64,000 nt of DNA from Streptomyces sp. SID12488 (GCF_010548275.1 NZ_JAAGLT010000036.1:31156-95155); one strand, 5' to 3'; positions 1 to 10,199 are shown, counted from the stretch's first letter. Made by a program: numbers and translations. The notes: a model not told the origin generated them from the sequence alone.

Positions 1-183
1 CAGCGCGGCGGCGAGTCCCTGCTCGTCGTGCTTCAGGTGGCCCTTCGGGTGCGACCAGTCGTCGTACTTCGGCCGGTGGACGAGGCAGATCTCCAGGCCG
101 CCGTCCATGGGCGAGCGGCGCCACAGGACGCAGCCCGCCGCGAGTACGGGGTGCTCGCTGTCGGATGTCACCTCGTGGGTCAC
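1..183 (-). CDS. Nudix hydrolase, N-terminal part only
   Basis: This is the first 61 codons of a MutT/Nudix-type protein that runs off the left edge on the minus strand. The visible part has the usual N-terminal strand (HPVLAAGCVLWRR), the substrate-side segment LEICLVHRPKYDDWSHPKGH, and the start of the Nudix box region; the REXXEE core lies outside the window. Members with this N-terminus are often MutT1-like and carry a second histidine-phosphatase domain, which cannot be checked here. The GTG at 183 overlaps the stop of the CHAD gene by four bases (GTGA), so the two are probably translationally coupled; a second GTG at 171 has better spacing from an AAGG upstream. Its place after ppk and the CHAD gene suggests a role in nucleotide or polyphosphate housekeeping. 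Confidence 0.8.
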   Translation of the reverse strand, partial: MTHEVTSDSEHPVLAAGCVLWRRSPMDGGLEICLVHRPKYDDWSHPKGHLKHDEQGLAAAL

Positions 184-1316
184 CTTGTGATCATCGCCTT
201 CTTCTCCCAGGACTGCTGGAACGCGAACCGGGCCGCCTCCACCTCGTGGCGCTGGTCGGCGTGGAGCACGCCGAGCGCGTACGCCGTCGCCGGGGCGATA
301 CGGGGGGTGCGTGCCGCCGAGGCCGCCGCCGCGGCGGCCTCGGACGCGTCCCGGTGCCGGTTGAGTGCCGTGCCGGCCGCCGGCATCCGTCCGTCGAGGC
401 CGCTGCGGGCTTCGGCACCCTCCAGGACCTCGTGGGCGTAGCGGCGCAGGCGCAGGAGGAGGCGTACGTGGTGCCAGGGGGCGTCCTGGGGGTGGGGGGC
501 CGGGTCGGGGGAGAGGCCGTGGACGAGGGCCTCGGCGTTGTAGGGGTGGCCGGCGGTGAGGAGGGGCAGGGCGGTGACGGCGTCGCAGAGGCGTTCGTGG
601 GCCGCGGCGGCGAAGGGGCGCAGGTCGGTGAGGGCCGTGGTGGCGGCGGGGGTGAGGGGGACTTCGCTGGCGAGGACGGCGACGTTGTCGGCCACCGCGT
701 GGAAGCGGCTCGACCCCAGGGCCTGCAGGGCCGCTGAGTGGGATCGGGTGCGGGCCAGGGTCAGTTGGCGTTCCAGCAGGGCGCCCGCTTTCGCGGCGCC
801 CACCGTCAGGTTGCTGCGGTCCGGGGTGGCCGCCGGGTGTTGCCGGGGGCCGGTGTCGCCGGGTCCCACGGCCGGCTGCTTCGGGAAGGGCGCCGCCCCC
901 GACAGTCGCTGCAGGGCCAGTAGCAGGCGTTCCAGGCGGGCCGCGTAGGCGTGTTCCCTCGCCAACGTGCCTGACAGCCAGGCGAGTTCGGGGTGCAGTG
1001 CCTCCGACCAGGTGGGTTCGAGGAGGGGCCGGAAGGTGTGCAGGGTGCCCGTGATGCGGCGGGCCGCGTGGCGCAGGGCGCGGGCCGCGTCCACGGGCTC
1101 CTCTCCGGGAGAGGCGGAGGAGCCCGTGTGTGCCGTACCCGTGCCTGTCTCCCTGTGCAGGCGCAGGGCGCGGAGGAACTCCGTCGCCTGCGCCCGCAGA
1201 TAGTCCGCCAGGGCGTCGGGGGTCACGGGACCGGTCGTGGGACCGATCGTCGTGGGACCGATCGTCGTGGGTCCGGCCGTCGTGGGGTCGGTCGGGTCAA
1301 GGTGTCGCTGTGCCAC
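180..1316 (-). CDS. CHAD domain protein
   Basis: A 378-residue His-rich helical protein. After a low-complexity N-terminus of Pro/Thr/Gly repeats (about residues 8-32), the rest matches the CHAD fold: two sets of helices with regularly spaced His, Arg and Lys (for example HPELAWLSGTLAREH). CHAD domains bind polyphosphate, and their genes often sit beside ppk, as here. The GTG start lies inside the 3' end of ppk (20-base overlap) with a GGAGG-type site at about 1324-1329, pointing to cotranscription and coupling with ppk. The position of the start within the repeat-coded leader is the least certain point. The role is inferred to be polyphosphate binding or granule targeting. Confidence 0.85.
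   Translation of the reverse strand: MAQRHLDPTDPTTAGPTTIGPTTIGPTTGPVTPDALADYLRAQATEFLRALRLHRETGTGTAHTGSSASPGEEPVDAARALRHAARRITGTLHTFRPLLEPTWSEALHPELAWLSGTLAREHAYAARLERLLLALQRLSGAAPFPKQPAVGPGDTGPRQHPAATPDRSNLTVGAAKAGALLERQLTLARTRSHSAALQALGSSRFHAVADNVAVLASEVPLTPAATTALTDLRPFAAAAHERLCDAVTALPLLTAGHPYNAEALVHGLSPDPAPHPQDAPWHHVRLLLRLRRYAHEVLEGAEARSGLDGRMPAAGTALNRHRDASEAAAAAASAARTPRIAPATAYALGVLHADQRHEVEAARFAFQQSWEKKAMITR
1235..1285. repeat. Short tandem repeat coding the CHAD N-terminus
   Basis: Three imperfect units of about 14-15 bases (core GTCGTGGGACCGATC on the plus strand) encode repeated PTT(I/A)G on the minus strand. Such a repeat could vary in copy number and change the length of the disordered leader of the CHAD protein. 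Confidence 0.6.
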
Positions 1317-3666
1317 GCCTACGCCTCCGGGCGTCTATGAGCATCTCCTGGACGTTCCGCAGTGGCTGGCTCTCGGAGTCCGTCGCGTGCCGGGTCCATT
1401 CACCGTCCGGGCCCAGGTGCCAGGACTGGGTGGTGTCGGACATGCCGGTTTCCAGCAACCGGTTGATCGAGGCCCGGTGGGTCGGGTCCGTGACCCTGAC
1501 GAGTGCCTCGATGCGGCGGTCGAGGTTGCGGTGCATCATGTCGGCGCTGCCGAACCACACCTCGGGCTCGCCGCCGTTGCCGAAGATGAAGACCCGGGAG
1601 TGTTCGAGGAAGCGGCCGAGGACGGAACGGACCCGTACGTTCTCGGAGAGCCCCGGGACTCCCGGCCGTACGGCGCAGATGCCGCGCACCCAGATGTCGC
1701 ACGGGACACCTGCCTGGGAGGCGCGGTACAGCGAGTCGATGAGCGCCTCGTCCACCATCGAGTTGACCTTGATACGGACATACGCGGGACGTCCGGCACG
1801 GTGGTGCTGGACCTCCTTGTTGATCCGCGAGATCAGGCCGTCCCGCAGGGACTTGGGGGCGACCAGCAGACGGCGGTAGGTCTCCCGGCGGGAGTAGCCG
1901 GACAGCCGGTTGAACAGGTCCGAGAGGTCCGCGCCCACCTGCTGGTCCGCCGTCAGCAGGCCCAGGTCCTCGTAGAGGCGGGCCGTCTTGGGGTGGTAGT
2001 TGCCGGTGCCGACGTGGGAGTAGCGGCGCAGCGTGTCGCCCTCCTGGCGGACCACCAGGGACAGCTTGCAGTGGGTCTTCAGACCGACGAGGCCGTAGAC
2101 GACGTGGCAGCCGGACGCCTCCAGCTTGCGCGCCCACTTGATGTTGGCCTGCTCGTCGAAGCGGGCCTTGATCTCGACGAGGACGAGGACCTGCTTGCCG
2201 GCCTCGGCGGCCTCGATCAGGGCGTCCACGATCGGGGAGTCGCCCGAGGTCCGGTACAGGGTCTGCTTGATGGCGAGGACGTCGTCGTCGAGCGCGGCCT
2301 GTTCCAGGAAGGCCTGGACGGAGGTGGAGAAGCTGTCGTACGGGTGGTGGAGGAGGACGTCCCGTTCGCGCAGGGCCGCGAAGATGTCCGGCGCGGACGA
2401 CGACTCGACCTCGGCCAGGTCGCGGTGGGTGCCGGCGATGAACTTGGGGAACTTCAGCTCGGGCCGGTCGAGGGAGGAGATGCCGAAGAGGCCGGTGAGG
2501 TCGAGGGGACCCGGCAGCGGGTACACCTCGGCCTCGGTGATGTTCAACTCCCGTACCAGCAGGTCGAGTACGTACCGGTCGATGGACTCCTCGACCTCCA
2601 GACGCACCGGCGGCCCGAAGCGGCGCCGCATCAGTTCCTTCTCCAGGGCCTGGAGGAGGTTCTCGGCGTCGTCCTCCTCGACCTCCAGGTCCTCGTTGCG
2701 GGTGAGGCGGAAGGCGTGGTGCTCCAGGACCTCCATGCCGGGGAACAGCTCTTCGAGGTGCGCGGCGATGACGTCCTCGATGGGCACGTACCGGCTCGGG
2801 GAGGCCTCCAGGAAGCGGGACAGCAGCGGCGGCACCTTCACGCGCGCGAAGTGGCGGTGTCCGCTCACCGGGTTGCGGACGATCACCGCGAGGTTCAGGG
2901 AGAGACCCGAGATGTACGGGAAGGGGTGCGCAGGGTCGACGGCCAGCGGGGTGAGGACCGGGAAGATCTGGTGGCGGAAGAGGGTGAACAGGCGGGCCTG
3001 CTCCTTCTCCGTCAGCTCGCTCCAGCGGACCAGGTGCACGCCCTCCTCGGCGAGCGCCGGGGCCACGTCCTCCTGGTAGCAGGCGGCGTGCCGGGCCATC
3101 AGCTCGCGGGAGCGGGCCCAGATCATCTCCAGCACCTCGCGGGGCTGGAGACCGGAGGCGGAACGGGTGGCCACGCCGGTGGCTATCCGGCGCTTCAGAC
3201 CGGCCACCCGGACCATGAAGAACTCGTCCAGATTGCTGGCGAAGATCGCCAGGAAGTTAGCCCGTTCGAGGAGGGGTGTATTGGGATCCTCGGCCAGTTC
3301 GAGCACCCGCTCGTTGAACGCGAGCCAGCTGCGCTCCCGGTCGAGGAAGCGGCCCTGCGGCAGCAGCTCGCCGTCGTAGGGTGCCTCCTCGTACTCGTCG
3401 AGGTCGGCGTCGATGTCGGGTTCCAGGTCGGAGACCACGGCCGACACCGTGTGCGGGCGGTGGGAGGTCAGGGAACCGACGGACGGCTGCGCGTGCTGTA
3501 CCTGCGACTGGGCGTTTGGCTGGCTCATGACCCCATTGTTCCGCGCCTCGCCCGGTACGGGCGCGTCGGAGCGTGCGGGCGGGAGCGCGGCGGGGGCGAT
3601 CCGGTCGGCTCCGGTCCCGTTGGTGCCCTCGGGGGGCGGCGAAGGCTCAGGCACGGCGGGCGTCAT
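1297..3666 (-). CDS. ppk: Polyphosphate kinase 1
   Basis: This enzyme makes polyphosphate from ATP reversibly through a phosphohistidine intermediate. Family landmarks run in order: the N-terminal domain (FLDRERSWLAFNERVLELA), the head domain, and the two catalytic PLD-like domains with HCKLSLVVR, the His of YSHVGTGNYH, and SADMMHRNLDRRIEAL near the C-terminus. The ATG at 3666 gives 789 residues. An internal ATG at 3528 (MSQPNAQ) gives 743, closer to the usual 690-750; residues 1-46 are low-complexity, so the internal start is a real alternative. It is first in a minus-strand operon with the CHAD and Nudix genes. In Streptomyces ppk is known to be under phosphate (PhoP) control; I could not see a clear PHO box here. 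Confidence 0.95.
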   Translation of the reverse strand: MTPAVPEPSPPPEGTNGTGADRIAPAALPPARSDAPVPGEARNNGVMSQPNAQSQVQHAQPSVGSLTSHRPHTVSAVVSDLEPDIDADLDEYEEAPYDGELLPQGRFLDRERSWLAFNERVLELAEDPNTPLLERANFLAIFASNLDEFFMVRVAGLKRRIATGVATRSASGLQPREVLEMIWARSRELMARHAACYQEDVAPALAEEGVHLVRWSELTEKEQARLFTLFRHQIFPVLTPLAVDPAHPFPYISGLSLNLAVIVRNPVSGHRHFARVKVPPLLSRFLEASPSRYVPIEDVIAAHLEELFPGMEVLEHHAFRLTRNEDLEVEEDDAENLLQALEKELMRRRFGPPVRLEVEESIDRYVLDLLVRELNITEAEVYPLPGPLDLTGLFGISSLDRPELKFPKFIAGTHRDLAEVESSSAPDIFAALRERDVLLHHPYDSFSTSVQAFLEQAALDDDVLAIKQTLYRTSGDSPIVDALIEAAEAGKQVLVLVEIKARFDEQANIKWARKLEASGCHVVYGLVGLKTHCKLSLVVRQEGDTLRRYSHVGTGNYHPKTARLYEDLGLLTADQQVGADLSDLFNRLSGYSRRETYRRLLVAPKSLRDGLISRINKEVQHHRAGRPAYVRIKVNSMVDEALIDSLYRASQAGVPCDIWVRGICAVRPGVPGLSENVRVRSVLGRFLEHSRVFIFGNGGEPEVWFGSADMMHRNLDRRIEALVRVTDPTHRASINRLLETGMSDTTQSWHLGPDGEWTRHATDSESQPLRNVQEMLIDARRRRRGTATP

Positions 3667-3747
3667 TGGGTGAGCCTCGCAAGCCTGGCTGAATCACTGG
3701 TTACGGGGACATGACGTGCGGGATATCGGGGGGCGGCTCGCGGGGGT

Positions 3748-3781
3748 GGGTGCCCCTTCTTCCGCTGCGGAAGGGGCACCC
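3748..3781 (-). terminator. Hairpin terminator after the ABC operon
   Basis: A perfect 12-base stem (GGGTGCCCCTTC and its complement) encloses a 10-base loop just downstream of the permease stop at 3802, on the side expected for the end of the minus-strand ABC operon. There is no strong T-run, which is common in Streptomyces. Confidence 0.7.
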
Positions 3782-3801
3782 GCGGATGGGTGGGCGGGCG
3801 C

Positions 3802-4794
3802 TCAGCCCGTGCGGCGGCGCAGCAGCCAGAAGGCGGCGGCCGTCACGGCGGCGGCGACGGCGAGGACGACTCCGGTCTCCATGAGCTGGAGGGGCCAGAA
3901 GTGGGAGGACGGGTGGTAGTCGCGGTAGAAGCCGACGACGTCGTGGTCGGCGAGGCACTGGGTGTCGACGACGCAGATGGGGTCGCTGATGTGCTTCCCG
4001 GTGGAGGTCAGGGCGCCGTCGCCGACGACCATGCCGATGTAGTCCGGGTAGTCGTCCTTGCTGGTCAGGGTCTTGACCGGCCAGAGTTGCGGACGAAGTG
4101 ACGAGATCACGTACACCAGGGCCATGAAGGCGAAGAAGGTGCCGCCGGAGGCGGCCATGGACCGCTGGACGACCAGTCCCGTCAGGGCGCCGACGGCCAG
4201 GCCGAGCAGTGCGTATGCGGGGGCGAGGGTGCCGTTCGCGACGTAGGTGCTCTCGTCGTACCAGTGCCGGATGCCCATGCCATGGAACAGCTCGGTGTGC
4301 GCGCCCCACGCCAGGCGGTGCAGCAGTACGAGGACGAGGGTGCCCGCGGTGAGCAGCGCGGCCGGTACGGCGAGTTTGGCGGCGAGCCAGCGTGCTGGGG
4401 ACACGGACTGGGTCCAGGCCAGCTGGGCGGTGCCGTTCTCCAGCTCGCGGCCGATGAGCGAGGTGCCGGCCCAGAGGGCGGTGAGCAGTGGTACGAAGCT
4501 GATGAGGCCGCCGCTGATGGTGTTGGCGGTGTCGTAGCGGGCTTGGGCGGGGCCGCTGTAGTCGCAGCTGTCGCTGAGGTTCCCGCCGGCGCAGCCCTTC
4601 CGGACGAACTCGGCGAAGGCCGCGTCGGCTCCCCAGCCGTACATCCACAGCAGCACGCCGGCGGCCACGGCGATCAGCAGCAGCCAGAACCAGAGGGCCG
4701 AGCGGTGCAGGCGGAGTGTGGCCCGGACGAGACCCTGGACGGCGCCGGTGCGCTGCGGTCTCGCAGGTGTCGCGAGTGCGGTGGTGGTGGTCAT
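3802..4794 (-). CDS. ABC-2 type transporter permease (second of pair)
   Basis: A 330-residue membrane protein with six hydrophobic segments: one near residue 30, three to four in the middle (around AWTQSVSPARWLAAKLAVPA), and one at the C-terminus before LLRRRTG. The motif GRELENGTAQLAWTQSV is typical of ABC-2 permeases in YtrA-controlled operons. The ATG at 4794 overlaps the TGA of the preceding permease (ATGA). An in-frame extension upstream to 5301 runs antisense-like through the neighbour and is rejected. It is 40-50% identical by eye to its neighbour, so the pair arose by duplication and may form a heterodimeric channel with the ATPase at 5792-6688. The substrate is unknown. Confidence 0.88.
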   Translation of the reverse strand: MTTTTALATPARPQRTGAVQGLVRATLRLHRSALWFWLLLIAVAAGVLLWMYGWGADAAFAEFVRKGCAGGNLSDSCDYSGPAQARYDTANTISGGLISFVPLLTALWAGTSLIGRELENGTAQLAWTQSVSPARWLAAKLAVPAALLTAGTLVLVLLHRLAWGAHTELFHGMGIRHWYDESTYVANGTLAPAYALLGLAVGALTGLVVQRSMAASGGTFFAFMALVYVISSLRPQLWPVKTLTSKDDYPDYIGMVVGDGALTSTGKHISDPICVVDTQCLADHDVVGFYRDYHPSSHFWPLQLMETGVVLAVAAAVTAAAFWLLRRRTG

Positions 4795-5791
4795 ACGGAG
4801 GCTCCCGTGCGGCGCTTGAGCAGGGCGAACGCGATCAGCGCGGCCACCGCGGTGAGGGCGAGGAGGATGCCGGTCTCCACAAGCTGGAGGGGCCAGAAGT
4901 GGGAGGCGGGGTGGTAGTCGCGGTATTCGCCGACGACGTCGTTGCGGGTGAGGCACGCGGCCCGGTCGCCGCACAGCACGTCGGGGAGACGTGCGCCGGT
5001 GGAGGTGTAGGAGCCCTCGCCGACCGGCAGGCCGAGGTAGCCGGAGAACTCGCCCGTGACCTTCCGGGTCTCGGCGGCCCACAGGTGTGGACGCAGGGAC
5101 TGGAAGTACTGCAGGCCGAATCCGGTGCTGAACATGGAGACGCCGAGAGCGGGCGCCGAACGGCGCGCGACCATGCCCACGAGGACGCCGAAGGCCAGCC
5201 CGAACAGGGCGTAGACGGTGGCCAGGACGCCGTTGGCGTTGAAGATCTGGCTGTCGGACCAGTTCCAGCTGTCGCCCCGCAGCTCGGGATCGGCCGTCCA
5301 CATCATGCGGTGCAGCAGGGTGAGCGGGAGCATGCCCGCGACGATCAGTACGGCGGGCACGGCGAGTTTGGCGGCGAGCCAGCGTGCCGGGGACACGGAC
5401 TGCGTCCAGGCCAGCTGGGCCGTGCCGTCCTCCAGCTCGCGGCCGATGAGCGAGCCGCCCGCCCAGGTGGCGATCATGATCGGGGCGAGGGCGATCATGG
5501 AGCTGCCGAGGGCGACGCCCGAGTCCCAGCGGGCTCCGTGCGTGCCCAGCTCGTCGCAGCCGAGGTTGGGCATGCCGCCGTCACGGCAGCCCGAGCGCAT
5601 CAGCTCGTCCATGGCCGCGTTCGCGCCCGGCCCGTACGTCCACAGGAGCACGACGGCGACCACGGCGACGTACAGCAGCCAGAACCAGAGTGCGGCCCGG
5701 TGTACGCGCAGCAGGGTCCAGGTGAGGCCGTGGAGACGGCCGGTGCGCTGCGCCGCGGGTCGCTCGGGTGCCGCGAGTGCGGCGGTGGCGG

Positions 5792-5795
<4 letters not shown>
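4791..5795 (-). CDS. ABC-2 type transporter permease (first of pair)
   Basis: A 334-residue paralogue of the next gene, with the same plan: a short cytoplasmic N-terminus, a first membrane segment (ALWFWLLYVAVVAVVLL), an extracytoplasmic loop with two Cys (SGCRDGGMPNLGC), the GRELEDGTAQLAWTQSV motif, and a final membrane segment before the C-terminal KRRTG. Its start overlaps the stop of the ATPase gene by four bases and its stop overlaps the next start by four, so the four-gene operon is tightly coupled. It probably forms the membrane part of an ABC exporter of the YtrA-regulated class. Substrate unknown. Confidence 0.88.
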
Positions 5796-6684
<889 letters not shown>

Positions 6685-6688
<4 letters not shown>

Positions 6689-7086
6689 CCCTGGTCCCCC
6701 TTGAACTGCGTGTCGGCGAAATGTGTGTCGAGTACGGAGGTGAACAGCGCGGCCACGTCGTCCCGTTCGAGTCCGGCGTCGCGGGCGCGGCCGGCCCAGT
6801 CGGCCAGTTCGGCGCCGAACGGGGAGTCCGCCGGGGCGGCCCCCAGCGACTTGCGGACGAACGTGCCGAGGCCCCGCCGTGCCTCGACCAGGCCTTCGCG
6901 TTCCAGCTCGCGGTAGGCCTTCAGGACGGTGTTCGGATTGATGGCGGTGGCCTCCACGACCTCACGGGCCGTGGGCAGCTTGTCGCCGGGTTCCAACAGG
7001 CCAAGGCGTAGGGCCTGTTTGGTCTGCTGGACGATCTGCAGATAGGTGGCGACGCCGGTGCGTCTGTCGATGCGGTACTCGACCAC
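6685..7086 (-). CDS. YtrA-family GntR regulator
   Basis: A short regulator with the winged helix-turn-helix of GntR proteins (YLQIVQQTKQALRLG, then the recognition region TAREVVEATAINPNTVLKAY) and only a ~50-residue helical tail, which defines the YtrA subfamily. I chose the GTG at 7086 (start VEYRIDRRTG) because family members begin here; a GTG at 7098 would place the operator palindrome inside the gene. It leads the ABC operon and probably represses it through the palindrome at 7096-7127. Confidence 0.88.
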
Positions 7087-7095
7087 TCGTACAAC

Positions 7096-7127
7096 CACCC
7101 TTTCACTAATTGAGTAGTGAAAGGGTG
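7096..7127. promoter_or_regulatory. Operator palindrome of the YtrA operon
   Basis: Perfect 13-base arms (CACCCTTTCACTA and TAGTGAAAGGGTG) are separated by six bases directly upstream of the GntR start. The AT-rich centre and the position over the start site of a probably leaderless message fit an autorepressor site. Confidence 0.75.
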
Positions 7128-7204
7128 ACCCAAGAGAGGGGGCGGTGTCAAGATCACCGCCCCCATCACGTGTTTCGGGGGTTCATCTGTTTCGAGGAGT
7201 TGTC

Positions 7205-8140
7205 TCAGGACTCGGTGCGGTACATCAGGTCCGTCTCGTGGGTCTCGAAGCCCAGCCGCTCGTACAGCGCCACCGCCGCCGTGTTGTCCGCGTCGACGTA
7301 CAGCATCGCCGTGGGTAGCCCGCGCTGTGCGAGGTGGCGCAGGCCGATCGTCGTCAGCGCCCGGCCGAGGCCACCGCCCTGGGCCCCCGGGCGCAGGCCG
7401 ATGACGTACACCTCACCGAGGCCCTCCGCCGCGTGCGTCTTCGTCCAGTGGAAGCCGATGAGTTCGCCGTCGCGGAAGGCGAGGAAGAAGCCCTCCGGGT
7501 CGAACCAGGCCTCGGCCATGCGGTCTTCGAGGTCGCGCTGGGTGAGGGAGCCCTGTTCGGGGTGGTGGGCGAAGGCGGCGGCGTTCACGGCGAGCCAGGC
7601 CGCGTCGTCCTCGCCGGGCACGAAGGTCCGTACCGTCACATCCTCCGGGAGCTTCGGCTCGGGCAGCTCCAGGTCGGTCAACGGCCGCCGCAGCTGGCGC
7701 AGTTCGCGGAAGAGGGCGAGGCCGAGGACCTGGGCCAGGTGCCGGGCGGCGGAGTGGGCGCCGTGCGCCCAGACGCGCAGCCGCTTGCCGGAGGCGGCCA
7801 GCAGGGCCGAGCCGAGGGCACGTCCGTGACCGTGACCGCGGTGGGCCGGGTGGATGACCAGTTCGGCGGCCGGCGCCTCGACCGGGTCGGTGTCCTCCAA
7901 CTGTGCGTAGCCGACGATCTCGCCGCCGGCGAGCAGGAGGAAGTGCGACACGCCCTCGCGGGCGCCCCCGCGCATCTGCAGCCGCCCCTGCTCGGACACC
8001 GCCTGCTGGCCGTCGGCCCGGGCGGCGTCCGCAAGCAGTGCGAGGACTGCGTCGGCCTGCTCGGGAGTGAGGGCGGCCAGGGTGTCGATGGAACGAGACA
8101 GGTCGGGGGAGCCGGGGCGCGCGGTGTCGTCGCTGGTCAT
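7205..8140 (-). CDS. mshD: Mycothiol synthase
   Basis: This GNAT-family enzyme acetylates the cysteinyl amine of Cys-GlcN-Ins with acetyl-CoA, the last step of mycothiol synthesis. Two GNAT domains are visible: the N-terminal one with HPAHRGHGHGRALGSALL, and the active C-terminal one with VYVIGLRPGAQGGGLGRAL followed by LYVDADNTAAVALYERLGFE. The ATG at 8140 (MTSDDTA) matches the usual start; an upstream in-frame ATG at 8170 adds ten unconserved residues. It is transcribed alone, away from the 5'-nucleotidase gene. Confidence 0.95.
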   Translation of the reverse strand: MTSDDTARPGSPDLSRSIDTLAALTPEQADAVLALLADAARADGQQAVSEQGRLQMRGGAREGVSHFLLLAGGEIVGYAQLEDTDPVEAPAAELVIHPAHRGHGHGRALGSALLAASGKRLRVWAHGAHSAARHLAQVLGLALFRELRQLRRPLTDLELPEPKLPEDVTVRTFVPGEDDAAWLAVNAAAFAHHPEQGSLTQRDLEDRMAEAWFDPEGFFLAFRDGELIGFHWTKTHAAEGLGEVYVIGLRPGAQGGGLGRALTTIGLRHLAQRGLPTAMLYVDADNTAAVALYERLGFETHETDLMYRTES

Positions 8141-8352
8141 GGCTACGAGGGTAAGGCCTGCCCGTTTCATGGTGAATCTCCCGAGGAGGCAACCGTTCCG
8201 TAACCCTGAACCCCTGTCGCGCTACGCGCGTTGACTCTAGGCTGCGCCGGGACGGGACTGAATTCTCACGTTCTTCTTACGTCGCCCTTTCCTCGGGCGT
8301 CTTCAGGTTTTCCCACAGTCTTCCCAACCTCGCTCACTTCAGGGGGGCACCC

Positions 8353-10173
8353 ATGCCAGCCACACCCCAGCCGTACCACCGCCGCAGACGCCGTACGCGC
8401 GTGCTGCTCGCCGGCGTCGCCGGTATCGCCACGGTCGGCGCTCTCGCCGCCGCCGCTCTCCCGGCCAGCGCCGGCGACAGTGCGTCCAAGCCCGGCGGCA
8501 AGGGCCACAGCAAGCCGAGCCGCTACCAGGACGTGCAGCTGCTGTCCTTCAACGACCTGCACGGCAACCTCGAGCCGCCGTCCGGTTCCTCCGGCCGGGT
8601 CACCGAACTCCAGGCCGACGGCACGACGAAGACGATCGACGCGGGTGGTGTCGAGTACCTCGCCACGCACCTGCGCGAGGCGCGCGGGGACAACCCGTAC
8701 TCGATCACGGCGGCCGGCGGCGACATGGTCGGTGCCTCCCCGCTGATCTCGGGCCTCTTCCACGACGAGCCCACCATCGAGGCGCTGAACGAACTCGACC
8801 TCGACGTCACCTCCGTCGGCAACCACGAGTTCGACGAGGGCGCCAAGGAGCTGGGCCGCCTGCAGAAAGGCGGCTGTCACCCGACCGACGGCTGCTACGT
8901 CAAGGGAAAGAAGTTCAAGGGCGCGGACTTCCCCTACCTCGCGGCGAACGTGCTCGACGCGAAGACCAAGAAGCCGATCCTCAAGCCCTACTGGGTGTGG
9001 AAGAACAACGGCGTCAAGATCGGCTTCATCGGCGTGACCCTCGAGGACACCCCGGGTGTCGTCTCCGCCGAGGGCGTGAAGGGCCTCAAGTTCAAGGACG
9101 AGGTCGAGACGATCAACAAGTACGCCAAGGAGCTGGAGAAGCAGGGCGTCAAGTCGGTCGTCGCGCTGATCCATGAGGGCGGCCTCCCGGCCTCGACGGC
9201 CTACAACTACGACTGCAACGCGGCGGGCGGCTCCGGCATCTCCGGTCCGATCGTCGACATCGCGAAGAACATCACCCCGAAGGTCGACGCGCTGGTCACC
9301 GGCCACACGCACGCCGCGTACGCCTGCACGATCCCGGACCCGTCGGGCAAGCCGCGCACGGTCACCTCGGCCGCGTCCTTCGGCCGCCTGTACACGGACA
9401 CCACGCTGACGTACGACCGCAAGACGGGTGACATCGCCCGTACGGCCGTCCGTTCCGCGAACCACGTGGTCACCCGGACCGTCGCCAAGGCCGCGGACAT
9501 GACCGCCCTGATCGCCCGGTGGAACACCCTCGCGGCGCCCATCGGCAACCGCGCGATCGGCTACATCTCCGGCGACATCAACAACACCGGCACCGAGTCC
9601 CCGATGGGCGACCTCATCGCCGACTCGCAGCTGGCGTACGGCAAGAAGCTCGACCCGGAGACCGACCTCGCGCTGATGAACCCGGGCGGGATCCGCGCGG
9701 GGCTCACCTTCGCGGCCAAGGGTGCCGAGGGCGACGGTGTCGTCACCTACGCCGAGGGCTTCACGGTCCAGCCGTTCTCCAACACGGTGAACCTCCAGAA
9801 CTTCACCGGCGCGCAGATCGTCTCCGTACTCCAGGAGCAGGTGAGCGGCACGAACGCGGCCTCTCCGAAGGTGCTCCAGGTGTCGTCGGGGCTCACCTAC
9901 ACCCTTGACCTGACGAAGGCCGGCGCCGCGCGTCTGGTCGCCGACTCGGTCAGGCTGAACGGTGCGGCGATCGACCCGGCCGCCTCCTACCGCGTCGCGA
10001 CGAACAACTTCCTCGCGGGCGGTGGCGACGGCTTCCCGACGCTGGGCCAGGGCACGAACGACCTGGTCGGCGCGGACGACCTCGCGGTGCTGGCGGAGTA
10101 CCTGACCGCCAACTCCACGCCGACGACGCCGATCGCGCCTCCGGCGGCGAAGCGGATCACGGTCGTGCAGTAA
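8353..10173 (+). CDS. Secreted 5'-nucleotidase / metallophosphoesterase
   Basis: A 606-residue exported enzyme that releases phosphate from nucleotides outside the cell. The N-terminus is a Tat-like or long Sec signal (arginine cluster HRRRRRTR, then a hydrophobic stretch ending LPASAGDS). Metallophosphoesterase motifs follow: SFNDLHGNLEP (about residue 65), GGDMVGASP, GNHEFDEG and VTGHTHAAYAC. The C-terminal domain has NPGGIRAG, QPFSNTVN and the substrate-binding GGDGFP. A ribosome site (GGGGGG) precedes the ATG. It is followed by a strong terminator. Closeness to ppk suggests phosphate scavenging, but I saw no convincing PHO box upstream. Confidence 0.93.
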   Translation: MPATPQPYHRRRRRTRVLLAGVAGIATVGALAAAALPASAGDSASKPGGKGHSKPSRYQDVQLLSFNDLHGNLEPPSGSSGRVTELQADGTTKTIDAGGVEYLATHLREARGDNPYSITAAGGDMVGASPLISGLFHDEPTIEALNELDLDVTSVGNHEFDEGAKELGRLQKGGCHPTDGCYVKGKKFKGADFPYLAANVLDAKTKKPILKPYWVWKNNGVKIGFIGVTLEDTPGVVSAEGVKGLKFKDEVETINKYAKELEKQGVKSVVALIHEGGLPASTAYNYDCNAAGGSGISGPIVDIAKNITPKVDALVTGHTHAAYACTIPDPSGKPRTVTSAASFGRLYTDTTLTYDRKTGDIARTAVRSANHVVTRTVAKAADMTALIARWNTLAAPIGNRAIGYISGDINNTGTESPMGDLIADSQLAYGKKLDPETDLALMNPGGIRAGLTFAAKGAEGDGVVTYAEGFTVQPFSNTVNLQNFTGAQIVSVLQEQVSGTNAASPKVLQVSSGLTYTLDLTKAGAARLVADSVRLNGAAIDPAASYRVATNNFLAGGGDGFPTLGQGTNDLVGADDLAVLAEYLTANSTPTTPIAPPAAKRITVVQ

Positions 10174-10199
10174 GCAGTAAGCAGTAGTTGTCTGCCGAA

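Noticed and set aside
1237..3714. 825-residue open frame on the plus strand
   Set aside because: It is antisense to ppk, a certain gene; long antisense frames are normal at this GC content, and this frame has no recognisable domain.
3701..5301. Long minus-strand frames through the permease genes
   Set aside because: One is a shadow in another frame; the other is the true 3802-4794 gene extended upstream through its neighbour. The ATGA overlap fixes the start.
8141..8352. Possible PHO boxes upstream of the 5'-nucleotidase gene
   Set aside because: I looked for 11-base-spaced GTTCACC-like units here and upstream of ppk; only weak, poorly spaced matches were seen.
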